Shown one piece after another: positions 26,930 to 35,946 of a stretch of DNA of 64,000 nucleotides. This DNA comes from Thermobaculum terrenum ATCC BAA-798 (lineage in GTDB: Bacteria; Chloroflexota; Chloroflexia; Thermobaculales; Thermobaculaceae). The stretch's first letter is position 1, and each line of letters starts with the position of its first letter. Location: contig NC_013525.1 of assembly GCF_000025005.1 (NCBI RefSeq), positions 1,266,501 through 1,330,500 of the forward strand. The letters run 5' to 3'. The notes under the pieces are model-generated. The model had not been told where the DNA came from. It was given only the letters and a program-made list of their open reading frames with translations, and did not search any database. Both the position numbers and the translations under genes were made by a program.

Positions 26930-28117
26930 TTACCGCATCTCTAGAGGCACGTACTTCAAATCCCTGGGACCAATATACTCAGATTCTGGCCTTATCAGAC
27001 GCCCAGAGGATTTCTGCTCGAGGATATGAGCAGTCCAACCAGCGGTTCTACCTATCGCAAAGGTAGGAGTAAACAAGTCCTTGGTTAGGCCAAGCTCTCT
27101 TAGTAGGAGGGCAGTGTAAAACTCCACATTGGTGTTCAGGTTCCGACCCGGCTTATATTCAGCCAAGATGCGTACCCCTACTCTCTCAACTTCTCTGGCT
27201 AGAGCCAGTGCCTCCTTTTCTCCAGTTTCATCAGCTAGAGCCTCTGCAGCTCTATAGAGCACTTCAGCTCTTGGATCCCTGACTTTATAGATTCTATGCC
27301 CAAACCCCATGAGGCGCTTGCCTTGAGAGATAGCTTCTCTCATCCAAGACTCAGCCCTATCCGGGGTGCCTATGGCCTCTATCATCTCTAGTGCTCCCTC
27401 CGGAGCACCACCATGTAATGGACCCTTCAAAGCACCTATCGCTCCAGTTATAGCAGAAACCATATCTGACTGTGTGGAAGCTATCACCCTGGCAGTAAAT
27501 GTAGAAGCGTTCATGCCATGATCTGCCACTGTAACCAGGTAGGTATTTAATGCTCTGACCTCAGCCGGATCAGGCTCGCTACCCTTGAGTTGATAAAGAA
27601 AGTTGGCGGCTATTCCCCAGTCATCCTTCGGCTCAGGGACTGACAAGCCGCTCCTTAACCGGTGATAGGTCGCCACTATTACTGGCACTCTTGCCGTGAG
27701 CGTTATAGCTCTATGGAGGTTATTTTCACGTGAGTCATCTTCTATGTTCGGATCATCAGCTGTAAGAGATGCAACTGCGAAGCGAAGAGCATCCATAGGA
27801 TGCATACGTTTAGCAGCAAAGTTCAATGCTGCGATAGTTTCCTCTGGAAGTCTTCTGGCTACTGCAAGGTTTGAGTGTAATTCCTCCAGTTCAGGCTTCT
27901 TAGGAAGTCTGCCATGCCAAAGCAGGAAGGCTACTTCCTCAAAAATTGCCTTAGTCGCTATCTCCTCTACATCATACCCCCTGATACATAGCTTTCCATG
28001 TAATCCATCCACATCGCTAAGCTCGGTCTGCGCCACTACGATGCCTTCCAAGCCACTAGCAACAGCATGATGGCTACGGTCAGAGGCATCGCTATTAGTA
28101 GCACCGCTATTTGACAT
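26930..28117 (-). CDS. gltA: Citrate synthase (or 2-methylcitrate synthase)
   Basis: Condenses acetyl-CoA (or propionyl-CoA) with oxaloacetate. About 395 residues, the short dimeric type found in Gram-positives and thermophiles. Catalytic blocks: DHGMNASTFTAR, GPLHGGAPEGALEM, MGFGHRIYKVRDPRA (active His) and NVEFYTALLLRELG. The N-terminus carries about 25 extra, low-complexity Ser/Asp/Asn-rich residues. The ATG at 28117 has GGGAGG upstream. It is divergent from the nucleotidyltransferase gene. Citrate versus methylcitrate activity cannot be separated by eye; a prp cluster is absent, which favours citrate synthase. Confidence 0.92.
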   Translation of the reverse strand: MSNSGATNSDASDRSHHAVASGLEGIVVAQTELSDVDGLHGKLCIRGYDVEEIATKAIFEEVAFLLWHGRLPKKPELEELHSNLAVARRLPEETIAALNFAAKRMHPMDALRFAVASLTADDPNIEDDSRENNLHRAITLTARVPVIVATYHRLRSGLSVPEPKDDWGIAANFLYQLKGSEPDPAEVRALNTYLVTVADHGMNASTFTARVIASTQSDMVSAITGAIGALKGPLHGGAPEGALEMIEAIGTPDRAESWMREAISQGKRLMGFGHRIYKVRDPRAEVLYRAAEALADETGEKEALALAREVERVGVRILAEYKPGRNLNTNVEFYTALLLRELGLTKDLFTPTFAIGRTAGWTAHILEQKSSGRLIRPESEYIGPRDLKYVPLEMR

Positions 28118-28219
28118 CAAGAACCTCCCGCATCTTTGTCTTTGATAGATATTCCGGCACGATTTATGCTCTTCAAGATGATACTATATTTTCCTTGGTT
28201 ATATAGGCAGCATTTACCT

Positions 28220-29014
28220 ATGAGCACACCCAAAACTCACACTATAAGCAAACAAGAATTACAATCTACCTCTCACCAAAAAGCTATTTCATTTAGTGAG
28301 CGTGAGCAAGAAGTATACCGTAAAGCGGTAAGTGCCCTAACCAGGTCCAGCTTACCTTTTGCTCTTGGAGGGGCAATAGCGCTAAACGCTTACACTGGCC
28401 TCTGGAGAGGAACAAAGGATATAGATATTTTTATATCTCACAGAGATGTAGAGCAAGCTACTAAGGCTCTTGAAGAGGCAGGATTTACCATCAAAGTAGA
28501 ATTTACGCATTGGCTAATAAAAGCCTATATAGATGATTTATTCATAGATCTGATATTTGGCAACGACAACGGGGAGCTAGTAATCGAAAGGGAGCACATA
28601 AAGGGAGGCTCCTGTATTGATTTTCTAGGGTACAAGGTTAGCATACTTTCACCTGAGGAGATTATCGCTTCCAAGTGTTTCGTGGCAGTAAGACACAGAT
28701 TCGATGGGCATGATATTGCTCATATAATACTTGCTCTTCAGGGAAATATTGACTGGAACAAGGTTATAGACAGGCTTGGAAGGCATAGAGCACTGCTATT
28801 ATGGCATCTAATCTTATTCTCTTACGTATATCCAGGCTACCGACATCTAATTCCAAAGGATATTATGTGGAGTCTGATTCAGGAGCTATTCGAGACTCAA
28901 GATGAAAGTAAAGCATGTAACGGTGTATTTATAGACCCTTTCTCTTACAACGTGGACGTAGAAAGTTGGGGCCTTATCGACTGCAGAAAAATAAAAATAG
29001 CAAGGAATATATAG
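28220..29014 (+). CDS. Nucleotidyltransferase-fold protein
   Basis: About 264 residues with a minimal pol-beta-type nucleotidyltransferase domain: FALGGAIALNAYTG, then GTKDIDIFI with the paired metal-binding Asp residues, then LFIDLIFG with the third acidic residue. The pattern resembles stand-alone nucleotidyltransferases (some are toxins, some modify antibiotics or tRNA). No antitoxin-like gene adjoins it. The start is uncertain. The ATG at 28220 is chosen because the family-like part begins soon after; the open frame extends upstream to 28136, where ATGs lack a binding site. Confidence 0.75.
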   Translation: MSTPKTHTISKQELQSTSHQKAISFSEREQEVYRKAVSALTRSSLPFALGGAIALNAYTGLWRGTKDIDIFISHRDVEQATKALEEAGFTIKVEFTHWLIKAYIDDLFIDLIFGNDNGELVIEREHIKGGSCIDFLGYKVSILSPEEIIASKCFVAVRHRFDGHDIAHIILALQGNIDWNKVIDRLGRHRALLLWHLILFSYVYPGYRHLIPKDIMWSLIQELFETQDESKACNGVFIDPFSYNVDVESWGLIDCRKIKIARNI

Positions 29015-29038
29015 TCCGATGCACCAAGAGGAATGCAT

Positions 29039-30496
29039 CTATGTAGAAGAGCTATAAGCTGGTTCTGGTGACAGCTTGCTGTATGGATACCCTACGGCAT
29101 CAAAGCAGCCGTAGCAGTGTGTTGCATGGAATAAGGACAAAGCCTCCTGACCTAACTTATCGGTTATAACTTCGGCCAGACCTTGCAAGCTGAGATATCC
29201 TAACGAATCAACCCCTATGTAATCGGCAATCTCCTGCACAGTAGAATGCGCAGCTATCAGATCTTCATCCGACTTTATGTCGATCCCGTAGTAACATGGA
29301 TGCTTGAGTGGAGGAGACGTTATCCGTAAGTGAACTTCCTTTGCGCCATATCTTCTTAGGGCACTTACTGCCCGCTTCATGGTATTGCCTCTGACGATGG
29401 AGTCATCCACAATAACTATCTTTTTGTCCTCTACATTTGGCTTCACTATAGAAAATTTCAGATCTACTTCCAAACGCCTTAGCCTTTGATCAGGTTTTAT
29501 AAATGACCTCTCAGCGTAGCGGCTCTTGATGAATACTTCCTCGTAGGGAAGACCGCATTCACTGGCGTATGCAATAGCTGCGGGAATAGCCGAATCTGGG
29601 ACTCCGCCCACCAGGTCAGCATCAAATACAGGGTGCTCCTGAGCCAACTTCCTGCCAAGGGCTTGCCGAACTGAATATACATATTTGCCTTCTATGGTAG
29701 TAGCGGCTCCAGCAAAATAAATGTACTCAAAAACACAGAATGCATGGCGATCACTTGAAGCTATTATCTTACTCCTGACGCCATCACGTCCTATCTCTAC
29801 CAATTCCCCGGGGAGAACATCGCGTATATATTCGCCTCCCAACTTCTCTATCGCAGCGCTCTCAGAAGCCAGTATCCAAGCATCACCTATCTTGCCGAAG
29901 GCAAGAGGCCTCATGCCAAGAGGATCGCGTAGAGCATAAAGTTTACCGTCATAAAGCATTACAAAGCTGTATGCGCCTCTCAGCATAGGCACCACACTAC
30001 ATAGCTTCTCTGCTAGACTACTACCTGGCGCCCGAATTATGAGACGTGCAACTACTTCGCTATCAGTGTTAGAGACGAATGTCTCGTCAGGCATTAAAGC
30101 CTTGAGTTCCTCAGAATTTGAGATATTACCGTTATGAGCTAGCGCCATCTGCAGAGGATGCTGCCCCACAAGAAAAGGACCAGCGTTTTCGACACAGCTG
30201 GATCCTGTAGTGGAGTATCTTACATGGCCAATACCTGTTTTGCCCTGGATGGGAGGGGGGCCGTCCCTAAATACCTCCCTTACCTTACCCATCCCTATAT
30301 GGGTATGTATGGAGTTCCCATCATATACTGCTATCCCTGCGCTCTCTTGTCCTCGGTGCTGAAGCTCTGTCAAACCAAGTACTAAGTAGTTAGCTGTATC
30401 GAACACCTCCCGAGGCTGCCATATCCCTATTACTCCACACTCTTCATGGAGCGCATCCATCTGGAGTAAGTTATAATCAACAGGTTTACAGAGCAT
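29039..30496 (-). CDS. purF: Amidophosphoribosyltransferase
   Basis: First committed step of purine synthesis (PRPP + glutamine to phosphoribosylamine). The N-terminal glutaminase domain begins at the catalytic Cys in HEECGVIGIW, after a short propeptide. The PRPP loop is IVIVDDSIVRGNTMKR, and a C-terminal cluster (THCYGCFDAVGYP) together with the Cys at HPCYYGI suggests the Fe-S type of PurF. The start is not certain. The ATG at 30496 follows TAGGATT; a TTG at 30535 and an ATG at 30460 are alternatives. It is a stand-alone purine gene in this window. Confidence 0.95.
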   Translation of the reverse strand: MLCKPVDYNLLQMDALHEECGVIGIWQPREVFDTANYLVLGLTELQHRGQESAGIAVYDGNSIHTHIGMGKVREVFRDGPPPIQGKTGIGHVRYSTTGSSCVENAGPFLVGQHPLQMALAHNGNISNSEELKALMPDETFVSNTDSEVVARLIIRAPGSSLAEKLCSVVPMLRGAYSFVMLYDGKLYALRDPLGMRPLAFGKIGDAWILASESAAIEKLGGEYIRDVLPGELVEIGRDGVRSKIIASSDRHAFCVFEYIYFAGAATTIEGKYVYSVRQALGRKLAQEHPVFDADLVGGVPDSAIPAAIAYASECGLPYEEVFIKSRYAERSFIKPDQRLRRLEVDLKFSIVKPNVEDKKIVIVDDSIVRGNTMKRAVSALRRYGAKEVHLRITSPPLKHPCYYGIDIKSDEDLIAAHSTVQEIADYIGVDSLGYLSLQGLAEVITDKLGQEALSLFHATHCYGCFDAVGYPYSKLSPEPAYSSST

Positions 30497-30569
30497 TGCA
30501 ATCCTATAATAGAGTTTCCTAACGTAGTATTGCAATGTTATGGCCTTAGTCTCTGGCGAGGAGAACTAA

Positions 30570-31058
30570 ATGTCGTTCTTGTTTCACGAGATAACTTGGC
30601 AATATTTTTTGTTGACTTTCTTTTCCTGCCTAGGGATTTTACAGCTGGCAGCAGTAAGGGCAGGCAGGAAGTATCTCCAGCTATTCGGTAGTAAACCAGC
30701 TAACATATTCGTAGGACTTGCGTGTGTATTAATTTCTTATGTGCTTTTCTTCACACAAGCCAGTTACGCCATCAAAAGCATAAAAGGCATAGTATTGCAT
30801 CCAAAATTCTATCCTCCCATGTCGCCTTTCTATCAATGCCCTTGGCCAAGGTTAGAGGGAGCACAACTATTCGGTGTGTTTTTATTCTCCGCTTTACTGT
30901 CCGTGATTTTTTGTTTATTTATTAATCTGATCAGGCACAGCAACAAAGAACAAATCCTATCCTTAGCCTCTTCACGAATTTCACAAGCCTATGAGGAGAT
31001 TAAACTTGCTATAAGTCCCAGAACTTACAAGAAAGAGAGCAATTACAGAGGTAGCTAA
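30570..31058 (+). CDS. Hypothetical membrane protein
   Basis: 162 residues, no family recognised. Three hydrophobic segments (about 11-28, 46-68 and 101-125) are separated by a loop with HPKFYPPMSPFYQCPWPR. The C-terminus is charged and cytoplasmic-looking. GAGGAG precedes the ATG. Its stop overlaps the start of the PAP2 gene (TAATG), so the two are translationally coupled and may work together on lipid phosphates. It is divergent from purF. Confidence 0.75.
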   Translation: MSFLFHEITWQYFLLTFFSCLGILQLAAVRAGRKYLQLFGSKPANIFVGLACVLISYVLFFTQASYAIKSIKGIVLHPKFYPPMSPFYQCPWPRLEGAQLFGVFLFSALLSVIFCLFINLIRHSNKEQILSLASSRISQAYEEIKLAISPRTYKKESNYRGS

Positions 31059-31636
31059 TGAACTCCATAGACACTCAACTCTTGCTCAAACTAAACAGTA
31101 TGGTGGGTAAGAACCCAGTAGTTGATGTATTGGTTCAGCTTTTGGTAAACGAATACTTCGTTCCCGTTAGCCTATCACTGGTGCTTCTATTTATGTGGTT
31201 TGGGGCTAAGGAATTAGAAAACCTTAGATGGAAATTAGGCGCAATCAATGCTGCGATCGGAGTTGGGATTGCTAACATTATAGTGGCTACTAGCAACATA
31301 TTCTATTTCAGAGATCGACCTTTCATGCATCTGGATGTCAACCTTTTGTTTTATAGGCCCACTGATTCGTCTTTCCCCAGCAACGCAGCCGCAGTGGCAA
31401 TGGCACTAGCTATAGGTATATCCTTACATGATAAGAGGCTTGCACCTTTGGTGTTGCCTCTGGCAGCTTCAATAGGTATAGCTCGTGTTATGGCGGGAGT
31501 TCACTACCCCAGTGACGTCTTAGCTGGGTGGATTGTAGGCGCATTAGCAGCTTTCATAGCCCTTCTTATAACTAATTTTCTGCGCCCATTTATAGAGAGA
31601 TTGATCTTAGCTGCCAAGAACTTAGGTCTAGCGTAA
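31058..31636 (+). CDS. PAP2-family phosphatase (undecaprenyl-diphosphatase-like)
   Basis: 192-residue integral membrane protein with about five helices. PAP2 motif C1 is YFRDRPF, lacking the usual Lys at the start of KX6RP. C2 reads SFPSNAAAVAMA, where the normal PS(G/N)H His is Ala. C3 is intact: ARVMAGVHYPSDV with the nucleophile His and Asp. Family members dephosphorylate undecaprenyl diphosphate or other lipid phosphates. The C2 change could weaken activity or indicate another role. It is coupled to the upstream membrane protein gene and ends 3 bp from the convergent lipoprotein gene. Confidence 0.85.
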   Translation: MNSIDTQLLLKLNSMVGKNPVVDVLVQLLVNEYFVPVSLSLVLLFMWFGAKELENLRWKLGAINAAIGVGIANIIVATSNIFYFRDRPFMHLDVNLLFYRPTDSSFPSNAAAVAMALAIGISLHDKRLAPLVLPLAASIGIARVMAGVHYPSDVLAGWIVGALAAFIALLITNFLRPFIERLILAAKNLGLA

Positions 31637-31639
31637 GTG

Positions 31640-32722
31640 CTAATCAGCATACCCTGTTAGTTCCACATATCCTTTACCAATTGTTGATCCTGTACCTGAT
31701 ATTTCAAAGACTCCTACAGCACCTTCCCAATATGTTACCCCGGTAGTTTGCTCAGTATTCAGTTCTTGGTTTTTTATTAGTGGTTTTATCCTTATTTGCC
31801 TGTTATCTCCTGGGATATGTATTTGCCAGCCCGAAGGATACTTTGCCCCTGTAAGTGAACTAGTCCAATAATCAGTAACTCGTATGGAAAAATCACTAGA
31901 TTTTAGTTCACGCTTTCTGCCAAGTTTATCGATAAAGGTGCCAAATTGGCCCAGCCATCTGCCCCTATTATCACGCAGAACAAAGATCATATATTCAGTA
32001 TCATTGTCTAATTGAAGGCTAAACCAATCCCATCCCCCTCCTAGATTCGTAAGGAAGTTGCCCCACTGATGATCCATCCATGCTCGCCCATTTACGGCAT
32101 ACTTTACTCCACGATCTATTAGGATTCCTCTAACTAGTAGCTTGGTATAGCTGTAATAATACGAATCTCCAGCAGGGCCAAAAGATATTACTCCATCGTC
32201 CCCATGGAGTACAGGAGGCTTTTGAGTGCTAAGGTTTAAATCTATAGAATAGCCTTTCATGTCTGCTCGGATCTTATAATTCCCACCAAGGCCTTCCAGA
32301 GTCCAGGAACCTAAGGCTAAGTTCAACCTATGGGTTGTGTTAGTATTTCCTCCAAATTGCTTACGCTGATCATAACTAAAGGATCTTCGATTCAAGTCGG
32401 TGATAGCAAAGTGGGCTAGATATATCTTGGGAAAACTCTTTCGATCCACCTGAAATATGACGAACTCAAAGCCATACTGTCTATGGCCATCTTGGCTTGT
32501 CAAATGTCCTGTATAATACCACCACTCAGTTAGGTAATCATGAGGAAGATCATCCTTTGGCAAAGTCAGCCTAGGTAAGGAATCGGGAACTGGAGTAGTG
32601 TTTATGCTATCCAGGTTGTATCCTTGAATTTGTCCCTCCGGTGCTGTCTGTAATCCGGCTGAGCATGCTGGCATAAGGAATATAAGTACACAAATAATAA
32701 AAAGATACCTACATTTCAGCAT
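31640..32722 (-). CDS. CrtC/AttH-like lipocalin-fold lipoprotein
   Basis: About 360 residues. An N-terminal signal with a lipobox ending PAC (Cys near residue 20 from the chosen ATG at 32722) predicts a surface lipoprotein. The mature part has the hydroxyneurosporene synthase/AttH fold markers: LTEWWYYTGHL, GFEFVIFQV, GRAWMDHQWGNF and GGWDWFSLQLD. Family members include carotenoid 1,2-hydratase and secreted proteins of unknown chemistry; no carotenoid genes are nearby. It overlaps the end of the MMPL transporter gene by 14 bp, so the two form an operon. Confidence 0.85.
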   Translation of the reverse strand: MLKCRYLFIICVLIFLMPACSAGLQTAPEGQIQGYNLDSINTTPVPDSLPRLTLPKDDLPHDYLTEWWYYTGHLTSQDGHRQYGFEFVIFQVDRKSFPKIYLAHFAITDLNRRSFSYDQRKQFGGNTNTTHRLNLALGSWTLEGLGGNYKIRADMKGYSIDLNLSTQKPPVLHGDDGVISFGPAGDSYYYSYTKLLVRGILIDRGVKYAVNGRAWMDHQWGNFLTNLGGGWDWFSLQLDNDTEYMIFVLRDNRGRWLGQFGTFIDKLGRKRELKSSDFSIRVTDYWTSSLTGAKYPSGWQIHIPGDNRQIRIKPLIKNQELNTEQTTGVTYWEGAVGVFEISGTGSTIGKGYVELTGYAD

Positions 32723-34919
32723 CAATACTATGCTCCCTCTGTGAGACCGCACTTAATCTAGGCATCCACCAGTTCCAATCACCCAAGAGTCTCATCAGTG
32801 CCGGCACAAGGATCATCCGTACAAGAGTCGCATCTATCAAAACCGCCAGAGCAGTACCCAAACCCAAGGCTTTTGTAAGGATAATCTCAGCTGATATAAA
32901 AGACAGCCCCACTACTACCACTATAAGAGCAGCTGATGTAACTACTCTTGCACTTCTTGCAAGGCCAGATATCACAGCTTGCTTGTTATCTTTATGCTTA
33001 TCCCATTCTTCTTTGATACGACTTAGTAATAGCACCTCATAATCCATGGACAAACCAAATAAGATGCAAAACATGAGGATAGGCAGCGTGGATTCAACAT
33101 ATCCTTGCGGGTCGAACCTAAACAACCTGCTTAGGTGCCCTTCCTGGAAGATCCATACAAGTGCCCCAAAACTTGCACATATAGACAACAGATTCATAGT
33201 TATCGCTTTCAGGGGAAGTAGCAGTGATCTAAGGAGATACAGAAGCACTATATAAGTGCTAGCAATAACAAAAAAGAACACAGGGGGAAATTCCCTCCAA
33301 AGCTCGGAAGATATATCCATTACCTGAGCTGTAGGGCCCCCCACCAATAGCTTATAACCCGCAGGTAGTTGTGTATTTCGCAACTTAGTAACAATATCCT
33401 TAGATTTAGGATCATTCCATCCATACTCAGTAAATATTTGCATGTAAGTCTTGTTCCCGGAGAGAAAGGATCGAAGGAAAGTATCCGCAAATGGATCCCT
33501 TATGTTACGAGCATTAGCATAGATAAGCTTGTATTGCTCTAAGCTTAACCTTGGATCAATATCAACTATACTGAATACTCTTGTCACTCCCGCTTCCTGT
33601 TGAACAGCACGCGAGAGCCTAAAAAGTAAATCCAGGGAACTGGGTGAAGTAAGGGGTTTATTCGCTTCCACTACAACTGTAATTGGTGCAGAACTACCTG
33701 GGCCAAAGCTTTCGTTAACTAGGTCGAATACTCTCCGAGACTCATATTGAGTGGGTAATATGCTAGGATCAGGTGAGCTAAAGCGTGCGTTCAAAAAAGG
33801 TAACCCCATCGACACAAGCACAGGCATTACTAGGAATACTACTAGTAGTGGTTTGCTCATCATTTTCTCAGCTAGGGATCGCCAGAAGATATAACTGCCT
33901 GCTATAGATCTTGAAAGGGTACCTCTAACAACAAACCTGCTTAGAATAGCTATCAAGGCGGGAAGTAGAATAATGGATGCCAATATCGATAAGGTGACTA
34001 CGGCAGTTGCAGCTATGCCAACCGATCTTAGAAACATGAACTTAAACAGTATCAGGCCTGTTAGCCCAAGTCCTACTGTGAGCCCAGAGAAGAACGCTGC
34101 TTTGCCAGCTGTAGTCACAGCTATAGCGACAGATTGTTCTACGTCTTCTGAGTTTTCGTACTCCTCTCTAAACCTAGTAACAATAAACAACGAATAATCT
34201 ACGGCCAATCCCAAACCTAGTATGGTGACAGCATTAACTGCCAACAAAGATATATCAGTGTGGTCTGCCACTTGGCTGAGAAGACCAAGAGCTATAAACA
34301 CTGATACACCCCCTACTATGAGGGGTAGAGCTGCAGCAACGATCGATCCGAAAACCCAATAGAGAACTATTGCACCTATGGGTATAGCTAATAGCTCTGC
34401 GCGACGAAGATCCTTCTGGCTAGCGCGTTCTATATCAGCATAGAATATAGGAGCACCACCTATTTGTACCTCTAGAGAGGTTGGTCGGATACTGTCTCTA
34501 ATTTCATCAATAACCTTGTAACTTTCTTCAGCAGGTATACTTAATCCCACTACTTCTATGGCAGTATGTCTATCTGGCGATACTTGTTGCGGCGATATAT
34601 CGTGAAAAAGTATCTCGGTTACATAAGGTAGCTTAGATACCTTGCTAAGAGACCTTTTTACTTCCGAAACGAACTGAGGAGAATCTGCAGTTAGGTCTGG
34701 GCTGTAAAATACAATCGCTAGAGCAGTAGGTGATTGCTTAAAATCCTCCTGAAGTATCTTCTCAACCTGTACTGACTCGAGATTATCGGTAGTGAAACCG
34801 CCAAGTTTGAGTTTATCATGCAAAGTAACAGCAGATGGGAGAGAAATAACAACGAGCAACAGCCAGAGCAAACAAACTATGTACCTGTAACGCAGGATCC
34901 TTTCGATTACAACGCTCAT
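32709..34919 (-). CDS. MMPL/RND-type membrane transporter
   Basis: About 736 residues with the duplicated RND plan. There is one helix near the N-terminus, a large external loop (to about 170), six helices, a second helix-loop (to about 520) and five more helices. GLAVDYSLFIVTRFREEYE and its second-half equivalent FGLSMDYEVLLLSRIKEEW are the conserved Asp-Tyr motifs of the MMPL family, which exports lipids or hydrophobic compounds. The start is set at the ATG 34919 (MSVVIERIL), the usual N-terminus for these proteins; an ATG at 34934 is possible. The downstream lipoprotein may receive or modify its cargo. Confidence 0.93.
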   Translation of the reverse strand: MSVVIERILRYRYIVCLLWLLLVVISLPSAVTLHDKLKLGGFTTDNLESVQVEKILQEDFKQSPTALAIVFYSPDLTADSPQFVSEVKRSLSKVSKLPYVTEILFHDISPQQVSPDRHTAIEVVGLSIPAEESYKVIDEIRDSIRPTSLEVQIGGAPIFYADIERASQKDLRRAELLAIPIGAIVLYWVFGSIVAAALPLIVGGVSVFIALGLLSQVADHTDISLLAVNAVTILGLGLAVDYSLFIVTRFREEYENSEDVEQSVAIAVTTAGKAAFFSGLTVGLGLTGLILFKFMFLRSVGIAATAVVTLSILASIILLPALIAILSRFVVRGTLSRSIAGSYIFWRSLAEKMMSKPLLVVFLVMPVLVSMGLPFLNARFSSPDPSILPTQYESRRVFDLVNESFGPGSSAPITVVVEANKPLTSPSSLDLLFRLSRAVQQEAGVTRVFSIVDIDPRLSLEQYKLIYANARNIRDPFADTFLRSFLSGNKTYMQIFTEYGWNDPKSKDIVTKLRNTQLPAGYKLLVGGPTAQVMDISSELWREFPPVFFFVIASTYIVLLYLLRSLLLPLKAITMNLLSICASFGALVWIFQEGHLSRLFRFDPQGYVESTLPILMFCILFGLSMDYEVLLLSRIKEEWDKHKDNKQAVISGLARSARVVTSAALIVVVVGLSFISAEIILTKALGLGTALAVLIDATLVRMILVPALMRLLGDWNWWMPRLSAVSQREHSIDAEM

Positions 34920-35027
34920 TATGTGATCGCCCATATTTGAGGATAACACTTAGAAGAGTTTTGCAAAACTTTACTTGGCTTATTTCTTGCTGAAATGCTT
35001 GGCAAGTCCCCCTGAGGAGGCCCAATT

Positions 35028-35897
35028 ATGTTCAAGAAATTAGTTGATGCAATAGACCGGCAAGCCTGGCTGGATAGCTTAGGAGACGCCATACAGCAAT
35101 CCATAGGTAAAGCCTTCCAGAGCTCAGGCAGGATAGGAAAGGAAACTCAAAATCTACTAAACGGCACATGGCTAGGCCATGCTCTACATCCAGCCCTATC
35201 AGATGTACCCATTGGTGCTTGGACAACTTCTATCTTCCTCGACATGGTTGAAAATGGAGACCATTCCCTAGCAAAAGCTTCTGATAGGGCGATCTTACTT
35301 GGTCTGTTGGCAAGCGTTCCAGCCTCTCTTAGCGGGCTAACCGACTGGCAGCATCTAATAGATAAGCCTAAGAGAGTAGGACTAATGCATGGTCTGTTGA
35401 ACCTATCTAGCACAGCCCTTTACTCTCTATCTCTGGTGCTTAGATCTCAAGGACACAGAGGTGCAGGCAAACTACTATCTACTGTGGGATATGCAACTGT
35501 CATTGCCTCCTCCTACCTGGGAGGAGAATTAGTAATGGAATATCATTCTGGAGTCAATTGGGTAGGCACCTTAGAAGAGCCAAAAGATTTCAAGCCCGTC
35601 ATAGAAGAATCCAAGCTGGAAGATAATACTCCTGTGTGTGTTACCGTAGATAGCGTGCCATTGATGCTAGTCAGATGGCAGGGAAACATTTATGCACTAG
35701 CTAACACCTGCCCGCACTTAGGGGGTCCTTTATGTGAAGGGGAGTTCGATTCTGGGATAATCACCTGTCCTTGGCATGGCTCTAAATTTGATGTTACTGA
35801 TGGAAGCATAATAGACGGGCCTACAGCTTACCCCGCCAAGAGATTTCAAACTAGGATCAGTAACGGTCAGGTAGAAGTGAGGCTTGCTGAGATCTAA
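35028..35897 (+). CDS. Rieske [2Fe-2S] protein with N-terminal membrane domain
   Basis: 289 residues. Positions 50-180 form a DUF2231-like membrane domain (GHALHPALSDVPIGAWTTS and four hydrophobic helices). Positions 190-289 form a Rieske ferredoxin domain with the complete cluster ligands: Cys-x-His at 228-230 (NTCPHLGGPL) and Cys-x2-His at 247-250 (TCPWHGSKFD). This suggests a membrane-attached electron-transfer protein. The partner is not encoded nearby. AGGAGG precedes the ATG. It is divergent from the MMPL operon. Confidence 0.92.
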   Translation: MFKKLVDAIDRQAWLDSLGDAIQQSIGKAFQSSGRIGKETQNLLNGTWLGHALHPALSDVPIGAWTTSIFLDMVENGDHSLAKASDRAILLGLLASVPASLSGLTDWQHLIDKPKRVGLMHGLLNLSSTALYSLSLVLRSQGHRGAGKLLSTVGYATVIASSYLGGELVMEYHSGVNWVGTLEEPKDFKPVIEESKLEDNTPVCVTVDSVPLMLVRWQGNIYALANTCPHLGGPLCEGEFDSGIITCPWHGSKFDVTDGSIIDGPTAYPAKRFQTRISNGQVEVRLAEI

Positions 35898-35946
35898 AGC
35901 GTGTGCGTTTTAGCTCATATCCTAGGACTCCCAGCAGTACCTTATG

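Noticed and set aside
28220-29014. Toxin-antitoxin pair around the nucleotidyltransferase
   Set aside because: No small antitoxin-like gene adjoins it on the same strand; the neighbours are citrate synthase and purF.
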